64,000 nt of DNA from CAVWGP01 sp963754645 (GCA_963754645.1 CAVWGP010000001.1:124001-188000); one strand, 5' to 3'; positions 44,772 through 54,091 are shown, numbered from the stretch's first letter. Notes: generated by a model from the sequence alone, not told the origin. Program-made: numbers and translations.

Positions 44772-45840
44772 GTGCGGGGCTTGGGAATATTCGAACGCGC
44801 GCTGCGCGCGGTCATGCTTGCCGTGCTGCTGTTCGGCGTCGTGGCCGCGGCCGGCGCGAGTGTTTCGGCCCAGGCGCGCAATCCGTTCGGCAGCGGTCCC
44901 TCCGGCCCCACGTCACCGGCGCCGCCGAAAATGGAGCAGCCGGCTGGCGAACCCGGATTTCTTCGATCGCCTCACGAACCGGATCAACGGCCTGCAGCGG
45001 CAGCTCAACGAGCGCCTGTCAGGCGAAATCCGCGCGTATAAGGACAACAGCTCGCTCGCCCCGGTGTTCGCCATCTTGCTGGTCTCGTTCCTCTACGGCG
45101 TTTTCCACGCCGTCGGCCCGGGCCACGGCAAGGTCATGACGACGGCCTATTTCGCCGCCAACCGCGCCCGCTTCCGGCAGGGCTTGGCGATGACCGGAAT
45201 GATTTCCTTCATCCAGGCGCTTTCGGCCATCGTCATCGTCGGCACGCTCGCCGTGCTGCTCGGCTTCAAATCGACGCGCATCGTCGACAACGTCACCTAT
45301 GTCGAGGCGGCGAGCAATTTGCTGATCGCCGGCGTCGGCCTCTACATCGTCTATGGCGGCCTGATCGGGCGCGGCTGCAGCCATTCGCACGGCGCCGGCG
45401 AGCCGCACAAGCACGCGCACACCGAAGCCGGCGCGCACGGCCACCATGACCACGCGCATCACGGCCACGCACACCGTCACGCCGAAGCGCCGCCGCCGGT
45501 GACGGCGAACTTCGGCTCGATGCTGGCGGCGGCCTTCGCGTCCGGCATCCGGCCATGCACCGGCGCGATACTCGTTCTGCTGTTCACGCTGTCGCATGGC
45601 ATATTCGGGATCGGCATGCTCGCCGCCTTCACGATGGCGTTCGGCGTTTTTCTCGTGCTGGCCGCGATCGGCATCGGCGTCATCTTTGCGCGCAACCGGG
45701 CCGGCCGCGTCAGCGCCAAGAACCAGCGCCTGGCGAACTTCGCCCATCGCGCCGCGGGCATCGCCGGCGGCGGCGTCATCGTCGCTTTCGGCGGACTGTT
45801 GTTTTTTGCCAGCCTCAAGACCTTGGGCGTCATCGCCTAG
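44772..45840 (+). CDS. zevB: NicO-family permease, ZevB-like, frameshifted
   Basis: A membrane permease of the NicO/RcnA type. First frame: an N-terminal signal-like helix (MLAVLLFGVVAAAGASVSAQA) and RNPFGSGPSGPTSPAPPK. Second frame, entered beside the CCC run at 44952-44954: DFFDRLTNRINGLQRQL, SFLYGVFHAVGPGHGKVMT (family hallmark), a His-rich loop of about 35 residues (GHHDHAHHGHAHRHAE) and SGIRPCTGAILVLLF. Deleting one C gives EPDFFDRL and a 355-residue protein. GTG 44772 is my preferred start; ATG 44814 or TTG 44760 are alternatives. With zevA and znuA it suggests zinc rather than nickel transport. Confidence 0.82.
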
Positions 45841-45884
45841 CGCGCCGCCCAGGCCCAGCCGCCTTCCATCAACCGGAGCATTCG

Positions 45885-46427
45885 ATGCGACGCATCCTCA
45901 ATATACTTGCTGCCCTGTTCATCAGCCTAACCGCCGGCGCCGCCGCGGCCCAAACCCAAGGAGACCTTGAGAACATGCTGTATCTGGAATTGGCCGCCGG
46001 CCGCGTCGTCATCAAGCTCAGGCCCGATCTGGCACCCAATCACGTCGCCCGCATCAAGGAGCTGGCTAAGCAAAAATTCTACGACGGACACCTGTTCCAT
46101 CGCGTGATCCCGAAATTCATGGCGCAGACCGGCGATCCGACGGGCACCGGCACCGGCGGCTCCGGCCAGCGGCTCAAGGCCGAATTCAGCAAGGAGCCGT
46201 TCAAGCGCGGCTCGCTCGGCATGGCGCGCTCCGCCAGCCCCGACAGCGCCGACAGCCAGTTTTTCATCTGCTTCGACCGCGCCGATTGGCTCGACGGCCA
46301 ATACACGGTTTGGGGCGAAGTGACCTCCGGCATGGAACACGTCGACAAGATCGCGACCGGCGAGCCGCCGCGCAAGCCCGACAAGATCGTCAGCCTCCGC
46401 GTCGCCGCCGACGTCGAGAAGAAATAG
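45885..46427 (+). CDS. Periplasmic peptidyl-prolyl cis-trans isomerase (cyclophilin type)
   Basis: A 180-residue cyclophilin with a Sec signal (LTAGAAAAQT) and the fold's conserved stretches: YDGHLFHRVIPKFMAQTGDP near 69, the catalytic Arg in HRV, RGSLGMARSASPDSADSQFF near 115 with FF-I-C-F, and GQYTVWGEV. It speeds proline isomerisation of exported proteins. Start ATG 45885; the longer frame overlaps zevB. Confidence 0.92.
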   Translation: MRRILNILAALFISLTAGAAAAQTQGDLENMLYLELAAGRVVIKLRPDLAPNHVARIKELAKQKFYDGHLFHRVIPKFMAQTGDPTGTGTGGSGQRLKAEFSKEPFKRGSLGMARSASPDSADSQFFICFDRADWLDGQYTVWGEVTSGMEHVDKIATGEPPRKPDKIVSLRVAADVEKK

Positions 46428-46473
46428 CCGCCGCGCCGCCGCCTTGCCTGTCTTGTTTCGCCGTTCCCGCTCT

Positions 46474-46500
46474 TGCAGGATGCGCCTCGCGCAACCTGCA
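46474..46500 (+). promoter_or_regulatory. Hairpin abutting the cyclase ribosome site
   Basis: TGCAGG (46474-46479) pairs with CCTGCA (46495-46500) and GCGC (46482-46485) with GCGC (46489-46492) across a symmetric two-base internal loop. It ends exactly where the GGAGGG ribosome site (46501-46506) starts. It may influence translation initiation of the cyclase gene or reduce read-through from the cyclophilin gene. No T-tract. Confidence 0.35.
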
Positions 46501-46513
46501 GGAGGGAACGACG

Positions 46514-47492
46514 ATGAAACGCTTCGCCACGCTGACGACACTGGCTCTTGCCGCTGCCACAGGACCCGCCGCGGCCCAGCATTGGATCAACGGTTTTGAC
46601 GTTTACGACCTGACGCACCCGATCCCGCTCTTCGAAGCGACGGGCGGCGACATGAACAAGCCCAATCTCGACAAGCCGTTCAAGAACAGCCGCCCGACCG
46701 CGGGCTTCGGCTTCCAGCCGGTCCGCGTCATGAAATCGCCGTTCAACACCCAGCGCGGCTTTTTCCAATGGGCCAATGTTTATCTCGACGAGCATTCCGG
46801 GACCCACGTCGAATTCGACCGATCACTACCAGAACACGCCCGGCAATCTCAGCGTGCCGAAGCACGACAATCGCTCGACCGAGGAATACGGGACCAAGGA
46901 CCTGATCGGCCCGATCGTCTTCATCGACATCAGCGACCGCGTCGCCAAGGAGCTGGCCAAGAACGGCGGCAATCCCTCGCCCGATACCAAGGTGACGAAT
47001 TTCAGCGACGACACGCCCAACACCGTCACCGCCGCCGATATCGCCAAGGTCGAGCGCCAGATTGTCGCCGGTTCGTGGCTCGTGATTCGCACTGGCTGGG
47101 ACAAGTTCTTCTTCGGCCGCCCGCCGGAAAATCCGTTCATGCATCCCTACAACAACGGCCTCAACTATCCGGGCATGACGGCGGCCGCCGTGACCAAGCT
47201 CAAGGACATCGAGGACAAGAAGAAAATCCGCATCAACGGCATCGCCATGGACAATCTGTCGATCGATTCGGGCCATAGCGGGCGCGGTCCGGATAACAAT
47301 CCCAACGGGCGCGGCTGGTATGCCCATCACGAAGGCCTGCAGCGCGGCTGGAAATTCATCGAGAACGCGACCAATCTCGGCACGCTCGCCGGCAAGCGGG
47401 CGGACCAATGCGCGCTCATCGTCGGCTCGATCAAGCTGGTCTCGGCGAGCGGCGCGCCGGCGCGCCTGCTGGCGATGTGCCGCAAGGGCTGA
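46514..47492 (+). CDS. Cyclase-family (kynurenine formamidase-like) hydrolase, frameshifted
   Basis: Exported protein (signal ATGPAAAQH) of the cyclase/KynB family (PF04199). First frame: WINGFDVYDLTHPIPLFEAT and the metal motif DEHSGTHVEFD. Second: DHYQNTPGNLSVPKHD, IGPIVFIDISDRV, VIRTGWDKFFFG, DNLSIDSGHSG, HHEGLQRGWKFIENATNL. The HSGTHxD(x)nH motif is split by a surplus base beside the CC at 46819-46820; correction yields VEFDDHYQ and 325 residues. A C-terminal CALIVGSIKLVSASGAPARLLA is typical. Substrate unknown; a periplasmic ring-opening hydrolase is likely. Confidence 0.82.
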
Positions 47493-47543
47493 AACGTTCC
47501 CTAAAGGCGGCGCGGGGATCGAATTTTTTCCGCGCCGCCGCCG

Positions 47544-48629
47544 CTACGCCCGCTTGACGCGATATTCCTTGCGGGCGGCGTCGCTGAGGATCAAACCGTG
47601 ACCGGGGCGCGGGCCGGGCTGCATGCGGCGGCGCTCGTCGATGCGGACATCGATATCGAAGATCGGCTCGAGCAGCGGAAAGTCCTCGAGCCAAGTCACG
47701 TTCGGCGCCGCCGCCGCGAGATGCACGAACAGGGCCGGCAGGAAATGCGGCGCCGCCGTAAGGCCGTGCGCTTCCGCGATATGGCAAAGACGCAGACATT
47801 CGCTGATCCCGCCCATCGCGGCGAAATCCGGCTGCACGATCGCGCAGCTGCGCGCCGCGATGAGCGGCATGCATTCGCCGACGCCTTGCAAATGCTCGCC
47901 GGTTGCCAGCGCGATCGGCGCGCCGCGCGCCAGCGCGGCATAGCCCGCATAGTCCATGGCCGGCAGCGGTTCTTCGAGCCACAGCAAGCCGTGGTCGGCG
48001 CAGATTTTCGCCAGCCATCGGGCGCGCGCCAGATCGCATTTTTCGTTGGCGTCGGCGGCGATATCGACGCCCGCCGGCAGCGCGGCGCGGACCGCGGCGA
48101 TACGCCCGATATCGTTACGGTCGCCGTTCAGGCGGAGCTTGACCAGCGGAAAGCCCGCGGCGGCCTGCGCCTTGGCGATTTCCGCCGCGGCTTCGGGCGA
48201 TTGCGTCGGTTGATAGCCGCCGCTGCCATAGACCGGCACCGCGCGCGGCCTGCCGCCCAGCGCCAGGGCGAGCGAAATTTTCCGCTGCTTGGCGTGCAGA
48301 TCCCACATGGCAAGATCGATCGCCGCCATCGCCAGATAATGGACGCCGCGACCGATGCGGTTGAGCCACGCGTTCATCTGGCGCCAGGTCGCGAGCGGCG
48401 CCTCGGCGGAATGGCCGAGCACGAACTTGTCGAGCAGCTCGGCCGCGGCGCCGGACACGGCGTTGGCGCCGCCGCGCAGGCTGTAGGAAAAGCCCCAGCC
48501 CGCGGCGCCGCTGGCGCATTCCAGATCGACAACGAAGACATCGACCGCGGTAACCCCCGAGCCGCCGACGGCGCCGGGCAGGCGATACAGCAGATGCTCG
48601 ATTTCCGCGCGGTCGATCTTGCTGTGCAT
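47544..48629 (-). CDS. Enolase-superfamily enzyme, mandelate racemase/MLE-like
   Basis: A 361-residue enzyme with the capping domain first and a barrel after it. Catalytic candidates: K164-L-R166 on the second strand, metal ligands D193 (AADANEK), E219 (WLEEPLPAMDY) and E245 (ATGEHLQG), and H295 (AAPHFLPAL). The Lys plus His arrangement is that of mandelate racemase and acid-sugar dehydratases. It probably abstracts an alpha proton from a 2-hydroxy or sugar acid; the substrate is unresolved. Divergent from the ThDP enzyme, with a 101-bp shared promoter region. ATG 48629 chosen because it begins the family-like segment. Confidence 0.88.
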   Translation of the reverse strand: MHSKIDRAEIEHLLYRLPGAVGGSGVTAVDVFVVDLECASGAAGWGFSYSLRGGANAVSGAAAELLDKFVLGHSAEAPLATWRQMNAWLNRIGRGVHYLAMAAIDLAMWDLHAKQRKISLALALGGRPRAVPVYGSGGYQPTQSPEAAAEIAKAQAAAGFPLVKLRLNGDRNDIGRIAAVRAALPAGVDIAADANEKCDLARARWLAKICADHGLLWLEEPLPAMDYAGYAALARGAPIALATGEHLQGVGECMPLIAARSCAIVQPDFAAMGGISECLRLCHIAEAHGLTAAPHFLPALFVHLAAAAPNVTWLEDFPLLEPIFDIDVRIDERRRMQPGPRPGHGLILSDAARKEYRVKRA

Positions 48630-48730
48630 GGCTGGCCTCGTGGCGCGCACCGGGGACTATTTGTGCCACGACGGCGAGGCGTTTCGAAGTGCAATATTCG
48701 CCTTGCGAACGAGGGAGGGACATAAGACCG

Positions 48731-50446
48731 ATGGCGACCGATCGAACCGTCGCCGCGCATGTGGCGGCATTTCTGAAAACGCGCGGCATCGCCCGCGTCT
48801 ATGGGCTGCAAGGCGGGCACATCCAGCCGCTGTGGGACGAGATCGCCCAGGCCGGCATCCGCATCGTCGATGTGCGCCATGAGGGCGCGGCCGTGCACAT
48901 GGCGCATGCCGACGCGGAATTGACCGGCGGCATTGGCGTGGCGCTGGTCACGGCCGGGCCGGGCGTCACCAACACGGTGACGGCGCTGGCGAACGCCCAT
49001 ATTTCGCGCATCCCGCTGCTGCTCATCGGCGGCTGCGCGCCGCGGCAGCAGATCAACATGGGGCCGCTGCAGGATTTGCCGCAAACCGATCTGCTGCGGC
49101 CGGTGACGCGCTATGCGCGAACCGCGCGCGTCGCCGATCAAGTTCTCCGCGAGCTCGACGAGGCTGTTGCCCGCGCCGCCGGCGATGCCGGCGAGCCGGG
49201 CCCGAGCTACATCGAAATTCCGCCCGACGTTTTGCGCGAGACGGTGCCGGCCGCCCTTGCCCTGCCCGAATACTTCGCCGCCAAGCCGCCGCGGATCCTG
49301 GCGGCGGATGCGCGAAGCATCGAAGCCGCGCTCGATCTGCTCTATGCGGCGAAACGGCCGCTGGTCGTCACCGGACGCGGCGCGCGCGGCGCCGGCGCGG
49401 CCCTCGCGCACCTGCTCGATCGCGTCGGCGCCGCCTATCTCGACACCCAGGAAAGCCGCGGGCTGATTGCGGACGATCATCCCACCTTCATCGGCGCCAT
49501 GCGCGCCGCCGCGATGCGCGATGCCGATCTGGTTTTCCTCATCGGCCGCAAGCTCGACTACCAGCTCGGTTACGGCTCGCCGGCGGTTTTCCCGAACGCG
49601 AAGTTCCTGCGCCTCGCGGACACGGCGTCAGAATTGATCGACAACCGGCGCGGCGCGGTCGAGCTGTTGGCGTCGCCGGCCACGGCGCTCGACGCCCTGC
49701 TCGCCGCCGCCGGCAATCGCAAACCGGCCGCCGACCGCGCGTGGACGGCCGGGCTCCGCGCCAAGCATGTCGAGCGCGCGAAAAAGGCGGCGGCGGCGAT
49801 GACGGTGGCGCCCGCCGGCAAGGACGGGCGCATGCATCCCAACCGGATTTTCGCGGCGCTGCGCGAGATACTGGCGCCCGACGCGATCGGCATCGCCGAT
49901 GGCGGCGACATACTGAGCTTCGCGCGCATCGGCCTCGACACCGCGACCTACATGGATGCGGGCGCGCTCGGCTGCCTCGGCGTCGGCGTGCCGTTTGGCG
50001 TGGCCGCCGCCTTGGCCTGTCCGGGCCGGCAGGTGGTTGCCGTCAGTGGCGACGGCGCCTTCGGCTTCAACGCCATGGAGATCGACACCGCCGTGCGCCA
50101 CGGCGCCAAGGCCGTGTTCATCGTCGCCAACAACGCGGCCTGGAACATCGAGCGCATCGATCAGGCGATCAACTACGGCGGCCGGATCGCGGGAACCGAG
50201 CTGCGTTACTCGGACTACGCCGCGTTCGGCCGCGCGCTCGGCGCCCATGGCGAGCGCGTCGAGCGGCCGGAGGATCTGGCGCCCGCGCTGTGCCGCGCCT
50301 TCGCCAATGCGCCGGCCGTGGTTGATGTCGTCTTGACTCGCGACGCGGTTTCGTCGGATTTCGAGAAAGGATTGAGCTTGGTGCCCGACCTGCAGGCGCT
50401 GACGGCGTGGGACCTGGCGGAGCGCAAGCGGCGCGGCGGCGAATGA
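48731..50446 (+). CDS. ThDP-dependent enzyme (acetolactate synthase/benzoylformate decarboxylase family)
   Basis: A 571-residue three-domain ThDP enzyme: pyrimidine domain with the catalytic glutamate E51 in VRHEGAAVHMAHA, a central domain (about 195-330), and the cofactor motif GDGAFGFNAMEID...NN near residue 439. AGPGVTNTVTALANAH is typical of acetolactate-synthase-like proteins, but no FAD or feedback signature is evident. Possible reactions include decarboxylation of a 2-oxo acid or carboligation. It overlaps a PaaK-like ligase and lies in a region of arylacetate-type genes, so an aromatic 2-oxo acid is a reasonable guess. GAGGGAGG precedes ATG 48731. Confidence 0.85.
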   Translation: MATDRTVAAHVAAFLKTRGIARVYGLQGGHIQPLWDEIAQAGIRIVDVRHEGAAVHMAHADAELTGGIGVALVTAGPGVTNTVTALANAHISRIPLLLIGGCAPRQQINMGPLQDLPQTDLLRPVTRYARTARVADQVLRELDEAVARAAGDAGEPGPSYIEIPPDVLRETVPAALALPEYFAAKPPRILAADARSIEAALDLLYAAKRPLVVTGRGARGAGAALAHLLDRVGAAYLDTQESRGLIADDHPTFIGAMRAAAMRDADLVFLIGRKLDYQLGYGSPAVFPNAKFLRLADTASELIDNRRGAVELLASPATALDALLAAAGNRKPAADRAWTAGLRAKHVERAKKAAAAMTVAPAGKDGRMHPNRIFAALREILAPDAIGIADGGDILSFARIGLDTATYMDAGALGCLGVGVPFGVAAALACPGRQVVAVSGDGAFGFNAMEIDTAVRHGAKAVFIVANNAAWNIERIDQAINYGGRIAGTELRYSDYAAFGRALGAHGERVERPEDLAPALCRAFANAPAVVDVVLTRDAVSSDFEKGLSLVPDLQALTAWDLAERKRRGGE

Positions 50447-51885
50447 GGCGATCGAACATCATGGAATCCTGGTCTTTCCCGCCGCGTTACGACAACGCCT
50501 ATCTTCCGCCGGCGGGACAGCGCTGTTGGTTTCCCGAGCGCGAAACCATGGACCCGGGCGCGCGCGACACGGCGCTGGTCGAACGCTTGCGCGCCGTGAT
50601 GCGCCACGCCTACGCAAACTCGAACTTCTACCGCCGCAAATGGGAGGCGGCGGGCGTTCATCCCGATCATATCGTCTCGCTCGAAGCCTTCGAAAAAGTG
50701 CCGGTCGTGACCAAGGCCGAGCTGCGCGCGGCGCAAACACTGCATCCGCCTTTCGGCGACTATCTGTGCATCCCCGAAAACGACGTGCACCACATCCACG
50801 GCACTTCGGGCACGACCGGACGCCCCACCGCCTTCGCCGTCGGCCGCGCCGATTGGGACGCCATCGCCAACAATCACGCGCGCATCATGTGGGGCATGGG
50901 CCTCAGGCCCGGCGACACGGTGTTCATCGCCGCGATCTTCAGCCTCTATATGGGATCGTGGGGCGCCATGCTGGGCGCCGAGCGTTTGCGCTGCCGCACC
51001 TTCCCGTTCGGCGCCGGCGCGCCGGGGATGACGGCGCGCGCCGCCATGTGGCTCGCCACCATGAAGCCGCAAGGCTTCTACAGCACGCCGTCTTACGCGC
51101 TGCGCTTGGCCGAAGTGGCGCGCGAGGAAGGCTACGAGCCGCGCGATTTCGGCCTGAAGGTCATGTTTTTCTCGGGCGAGCCCGGCGCCTCGATCCCCTC
51201 GGTGCGCGACAAGATCCGCGACGCCTACGGCGCCAAGGTGATCGATTGCGGCACCATGGCCGAGATGACGCCGTTTCTATCGGGCAGCGGCAGCTTCGAA
51301 TCCGATAGCGGCATGCTGCTGTGGCAAGACATCGTCTATCACGAGATTTGCGATCCGGCATTGCATCGCCGCGTCGGCTGGGGGGCGCAGGGCACGCCGG
51401 TCTACACCCACCTCGAACGCACCTCGCAGCCGATGATCCGCCTCGTCTCGGGCGACCTCAGCCATTGGACAAACGACCGAACCGCGTGCGGCCGCACCTA
51501 TCCGAGCCTGCCGCGCGGCATCTACGGACGCATCGACGACATGTTCCAGGTGCGCGGCGAGAACATTTATCCGTCCGAGATCGACAACGTGCTCAATTCG
51601 ATCGCCGGTTACGGCGGCGAGCACCGCATCGTCGTCTCGCGCACGGGAACCATGGACGAGCTCCTGGTGCGCGCCGAGTTCACCGGCGCGATCCAGGCAC
51701 AAGGCGCGGGCGCGATCGACGATTACGGCCAGCGCGTCGCGCATCTCCTGCAAAAAACCCTCGGCGTTCGCGCCAAGATCGAGGCCGTGCCGCCGGAAAC
51801 CTTTCCGCGCACCGATTTCAAGGCCCGGCGCGTGATCGACGATCGCGATTTGTTTCGCGAGATGCAGCGGAAGCTGGGCGGGTGA
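50443..51885 (+). CDS. Phenylacetate-CoA ligase (PaaK)-like enzyme
   Basis: A 480-residue adenylate-forming ligase: AMP-binding motif HGTSGTTGRPTAFAVG near residue 118, YRRKWEAAGVHPDH near 60, a tyrosine-rich substrate region, FFSGEPGASIPSVR near 242, and the C-terminal hinge GRIDDMFQVRGENIYPSEID near 365. It activates an aryl or acyl acid as its CoA ester with ATP. The start at 50443 overlaps the preceding stop (ATGA); ATG 50461 is an alternative. Co-transcribed with the ThDP gene. Confidence 0.87.
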   Translation: MRRSNIMESWSFPPRYDNAYLPPAGQRCWFPERETMDPGARDTALVERLRAVMRHAYANSNFYRRKWEAAGVHPDHIVSLEAFEKVPVVTKAELRAAQTLHPPFGDYLCIPENDVHHIHGTSGTTGRPTAFAVGRADWDAIANNHARIMWGMGLRPGDTVFIAAIFSLYMGSWGAMLGAERLRCRTFPFGAGAPGMTARAAMWLATMKPQGFYSTPSYALRLAEVAREEGYEPRDFGLKVMFFSGEPGASIPSVRDKIRDAYGAKVIDCGTMAEMTPFLSGSGSFESDSGMLLWQDIVYHEICDPALHRRVGWGAQGTPVYTHLERTSQPMIRLVSGDLSHWTNDRTACGRTYPSLPRGIYGRIDDMFQVRGENIYPSEIDNVLNSIAGYGGEHRIVVSRTGTMDELLVRAEFTGAIQAQGAGAIDDYGQRVAHLLQKTLGVRAKIEAVPPETFPRTDFKARRVIDDRDLFREMQRKLGG

Positions 51886-51892
51886 CGGCCCG

Positions 51893-52304
51893 CTACGCCG
51901 CGTTGAGCGCGGATTGCAGGGCCGCCACCGTGTTGCCGAGCTGGATCGGATCGTAAGGCGCCGCCGGCGCGACGCCCCAGACCGGGCGCGGCCAAGCCGC
52001 GTCGTTCCGTTGCCGCGCGATGACGTGGATGTGGAGCTGCGGCGTCACGTTGCCGAGCGCGGCGACGTTGAGCTTGTGCGCCTCGAACAGCTTTTTCAGC
52101 GCCCGCGAGGCACGGCCGATTTCGTTGAGCAAGGCCGGTTGTTGCACCGCCGGCACGTCGTGAAAATCGCGCAGGCCTTCGACGCGCGGCACCAGGATGA
52201 GCCAGGGATAGTTTGCGTCGTTCATCAGCAGGACGCGGCACAGCGGCCAATCGATCGACGAAAGCCGTGTCCTTGTCGAGTTGTGCGTCGAGACTCCAAG
52301 CCAT
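51893..52304 (-). CDS. HIT-family hydrolase, frameshifted
   Basis: A 136-residue (corrected) histidine-triad protein. First frame MAWSLDAQLDKDTAFV, then after a surplus base near 52250-52258 the frame continues DWPLCRVLLMNDANYPWLILVPR, NVAALGNVTPQLHIHVIAR and WGVAPAAPYDP. The triad is Q-x-H-x-H rather than H-x-H-x-H, the form I recall in alphaproteobacterial members. Such proteins hydrolyse AMP derivatives. It is convergent with the PaaK-like gene, 7 bp apart. Confidence 0.8.
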
Positions 52305-52308
52305 CGCG

Positions 52309-53283
52309 TCAACCCGCCGTTTGCTGCTGCCGGCGCCGCGTCATTTTTTCGGCGAGGCGCGGCGCCGTGCCCGGCTTGCTCCATGGGCAGACGGCGATGC
52401 AGATGCCGCAGCCGTAATTGTCGGCGAAATAGGGCATGCATTTGTCGAAATCGACATACCATTTTTCGGCGCCGCGCACCCATTGCTTGGCGTCGGCAAT
52501 CGCGGCGGGCGGGCAGGCGTTGCCGCAAACCTGGCACGACAGGCAGAAATCGTCGGCGCCGAAGCGCCGCGGCACATCAGGCAGCAGCGGCATATCGGTG
52601 ACGACGCCGGCGAGCCGGAAGGATGAGCCGTGCACATTGTTGATGATCGAGCCGTGCTTGCCGAGCTCGCCGAAACCCGCCGCGAGCGCCGCCGGAACGA
52701 GGCTGACCGGGCCGGCGCCGGGTCCGCCGTGACCGTGCGCGTTGTAGCCCTGGGCGCGGATCCAATCGGTCAGGCGATGCGCCGCGCGGTGGCCGCGATT
52801 GTATTGATCCGCCACTTCGCGCGCCGAGGTCGGCAGCGGCGCCGTCGCCAGGCGCTCGTGATTCATGACCACGCCCATGACCACGATATGAGGCTCGCGC
52901 ACCTCGTGGCCATCGAAAACCCAACTCGGATCGAGGCGCGCGACGCCGACCAGATCGGCCTGGTTGGCGAGCGCGAATTCTTTTACGCGCGCGGTCCAGG
53001 ACGCGGCGTCGCCGGCCGCCTTGACCGGCGCGATCGGGCCGGGCTGCGCGCGCCGCTCGGGCGTGGCGAAAATGCCCTTGAGCAGCGGCAGGGTCTCGTA
53101 ACTGTCATTGACGTGCTTCTGCACGCGGCCGTGCTTGATGCGATCCGGACGCGTCCACATGATGTGCCGCGGCCGGCGCGGCGCGCGCTCGCCCTGCCCG
53201 TTGATGACGTTACCGGACTCGGGCGGCATCAGCGCCGCGATCGCGGGCGGCGGCTGCCAGATCGGCAATTTGCGGGTCGACAT
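52309..53283 (-). CDS. Reductive dehalogenase/QueG-like 4Fe-4S protein
   Basis: A 324-residue protein with a cobalamin-like N-terminal domain layout and two ferredoxin clusters at the C-terminus: CLSCQVCGNACP near 247 and CMPYFADNYGCGICIAVCP near 281. The order and phrases AAGFGELGKHGSIIN, TDMPLLPDVPRRFG and DDFCLSC strongly recall respiratory-type reductive dehalogenases (RdhA), which share ancestry with epoxyqueuosine reductase. No Tat signal or membrane anchor (RdhB) is visible, so a cytosolic catabolic-type reductase is the better fit. It lies 4 bp upstream of the HIT gene on the same strand. Confidence 0.7.
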   Translation of the reverse strand: MSTRKLPIWQPPPAIAALMPPESGNVINGQGERAPRRPRHIMWTRPDRIKHGRVQKHVNDSYETLPLLKGIFATPERRAQPGPIAPVKAAGDAASWTARVKEFALANQADLVGVARLDPSWVFDGHEVREPHIVVMGVVMNHERLATAPLPTSAREVADQYNRGHRAAHRLTDWIRAQGYNAHGHGGPGAGPVSLVPAALAAGFGELGKHGSIINNVHGSSFRLAGVVTDMPLLPDVPRRFGADDFCLSCQVCGNACPPAAIADAKQWVRGAEKWYVDFDKCMPYFADNYGCGICIAVCPWSKPGTAPRLAEKMTRRRQQQTAG

Positions 53284-53357
53284 GGGTTACGATGCTCCTC
53301 GGCCTGGCCGGGAGCATCGGCAGCAGACCCAACGCTGTCAATCGGGCGTCGCCGCGG

Positions 53358-54023
53358 CTAACGGATTTTCTGCGACCACACGACCCAGTAGGGCGCCGAA
53401 TAGACCCAGAAAGCGCCGCTCGGCAGGTTGTTGTAGCCCTTGTACGAAGTTCCGGTCCAACGCCCGTAATCGTTACATTGGCCGTATTGGCCGACGTCGC
53501 TGGGAATGTTGAGCCGCATCATGTAACCGGTATATTTTCCGCCCATGCTCGGATCGGCGCAGCCGCCGTAATTGTTGGCGTTGCCGGCGCGCGCCGCCCA
53601 AACGTACCAGTTGGGCGCCGAATAGGACCAATAGGCGCCTTGCGGCAGATTGTTGTGGCCGGCGTATGATGTGCCTTGCCACGCGCCATAATCGTTGCAC
53701 GCGCCGTAGCGGCCCGCGTCCTGCGGCACCGGAACGATGCGCAAGAGCCCGCGATATTTGCCGCCGAAAGTCGGATCGCACCCGCCCGCCGGCCTTCCGC
53801 CGGAAGGCGGCCCGCCCGAAGGCGGCCCGCCCGCCGATGGCGGGGGCGTGGGCTTGTCGGTCGCCGCCGGCGGAATGCCGCCCGGCGGCGGCGCCGGCGG
53901 AACGACGCCGGCCGGCTGGCCCGGGGCGGTGGGCGGTTGGCTGAGGCCTTGGGCCAAGGCCGGCGACGCCGCCGCCGACAAGAGAGCGACCGCCAATGCA
54001 AGCGAGCTAGTCCGACCGATCAT
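53358..54023 (-). CDS. Secreted Pro-rich protein with two Trp/Tyr-rich repeats
   Basis: A 221-residue protein: signal peptide ending SPALAQG, a Pro/Gly-rich linker (about 28-85), then two homologous repeats of about 63 residues. Both contain GGKYxG, YGxCNDYGxWxGTSYxGxNNLP and GAxWxYSAPxWxVW. Each repeat carries Cys residues that could pair. The aromatic content suggests sugar or peptidoglycan binding, but this is speculation; I recognise no family. ATG 54023 is chosen, with GAGGGA upstream. The downstream end is close to the Fe-S gene start. Confidence 0.75.
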   Translation of the reverse strand: MIGRTSSLALAVALLSAAASPALAQGLSQPPTAPGQPAGVVPPAPPPGGIPPAATDKPTPPPSAGGPPSGGPPSGGRPAGGCDPTFGGKYRGLLRIVPVPQDAGRYGACNDYGAWQGTSYAGHNNLPQGAYWSYSAPNWYVWAARAGNANNYGGCADPSMGGKYTGYMMRLNIPSDVGQYGQCNDYGRWTGTSYKGYNNLPSGAFWVYSAPYWVVWSQKIR

Positions 54024-54091
54024 CGCGAATTCCCTCGGATTCCGTTTCAAGGCACTGTCAATAGCCGAAATCCATTTAATTTCCCGTTACT

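Noticed and set aside
44814..44960. Alternative N-terminus of the ZevB-like protein beginning MPCCCSASWPRPARV
   Set aside because: The other frame encodes a proper signal-like helix and the NPFG segment usual for the family; the Cys/Arg-rich version is a frameshift product.
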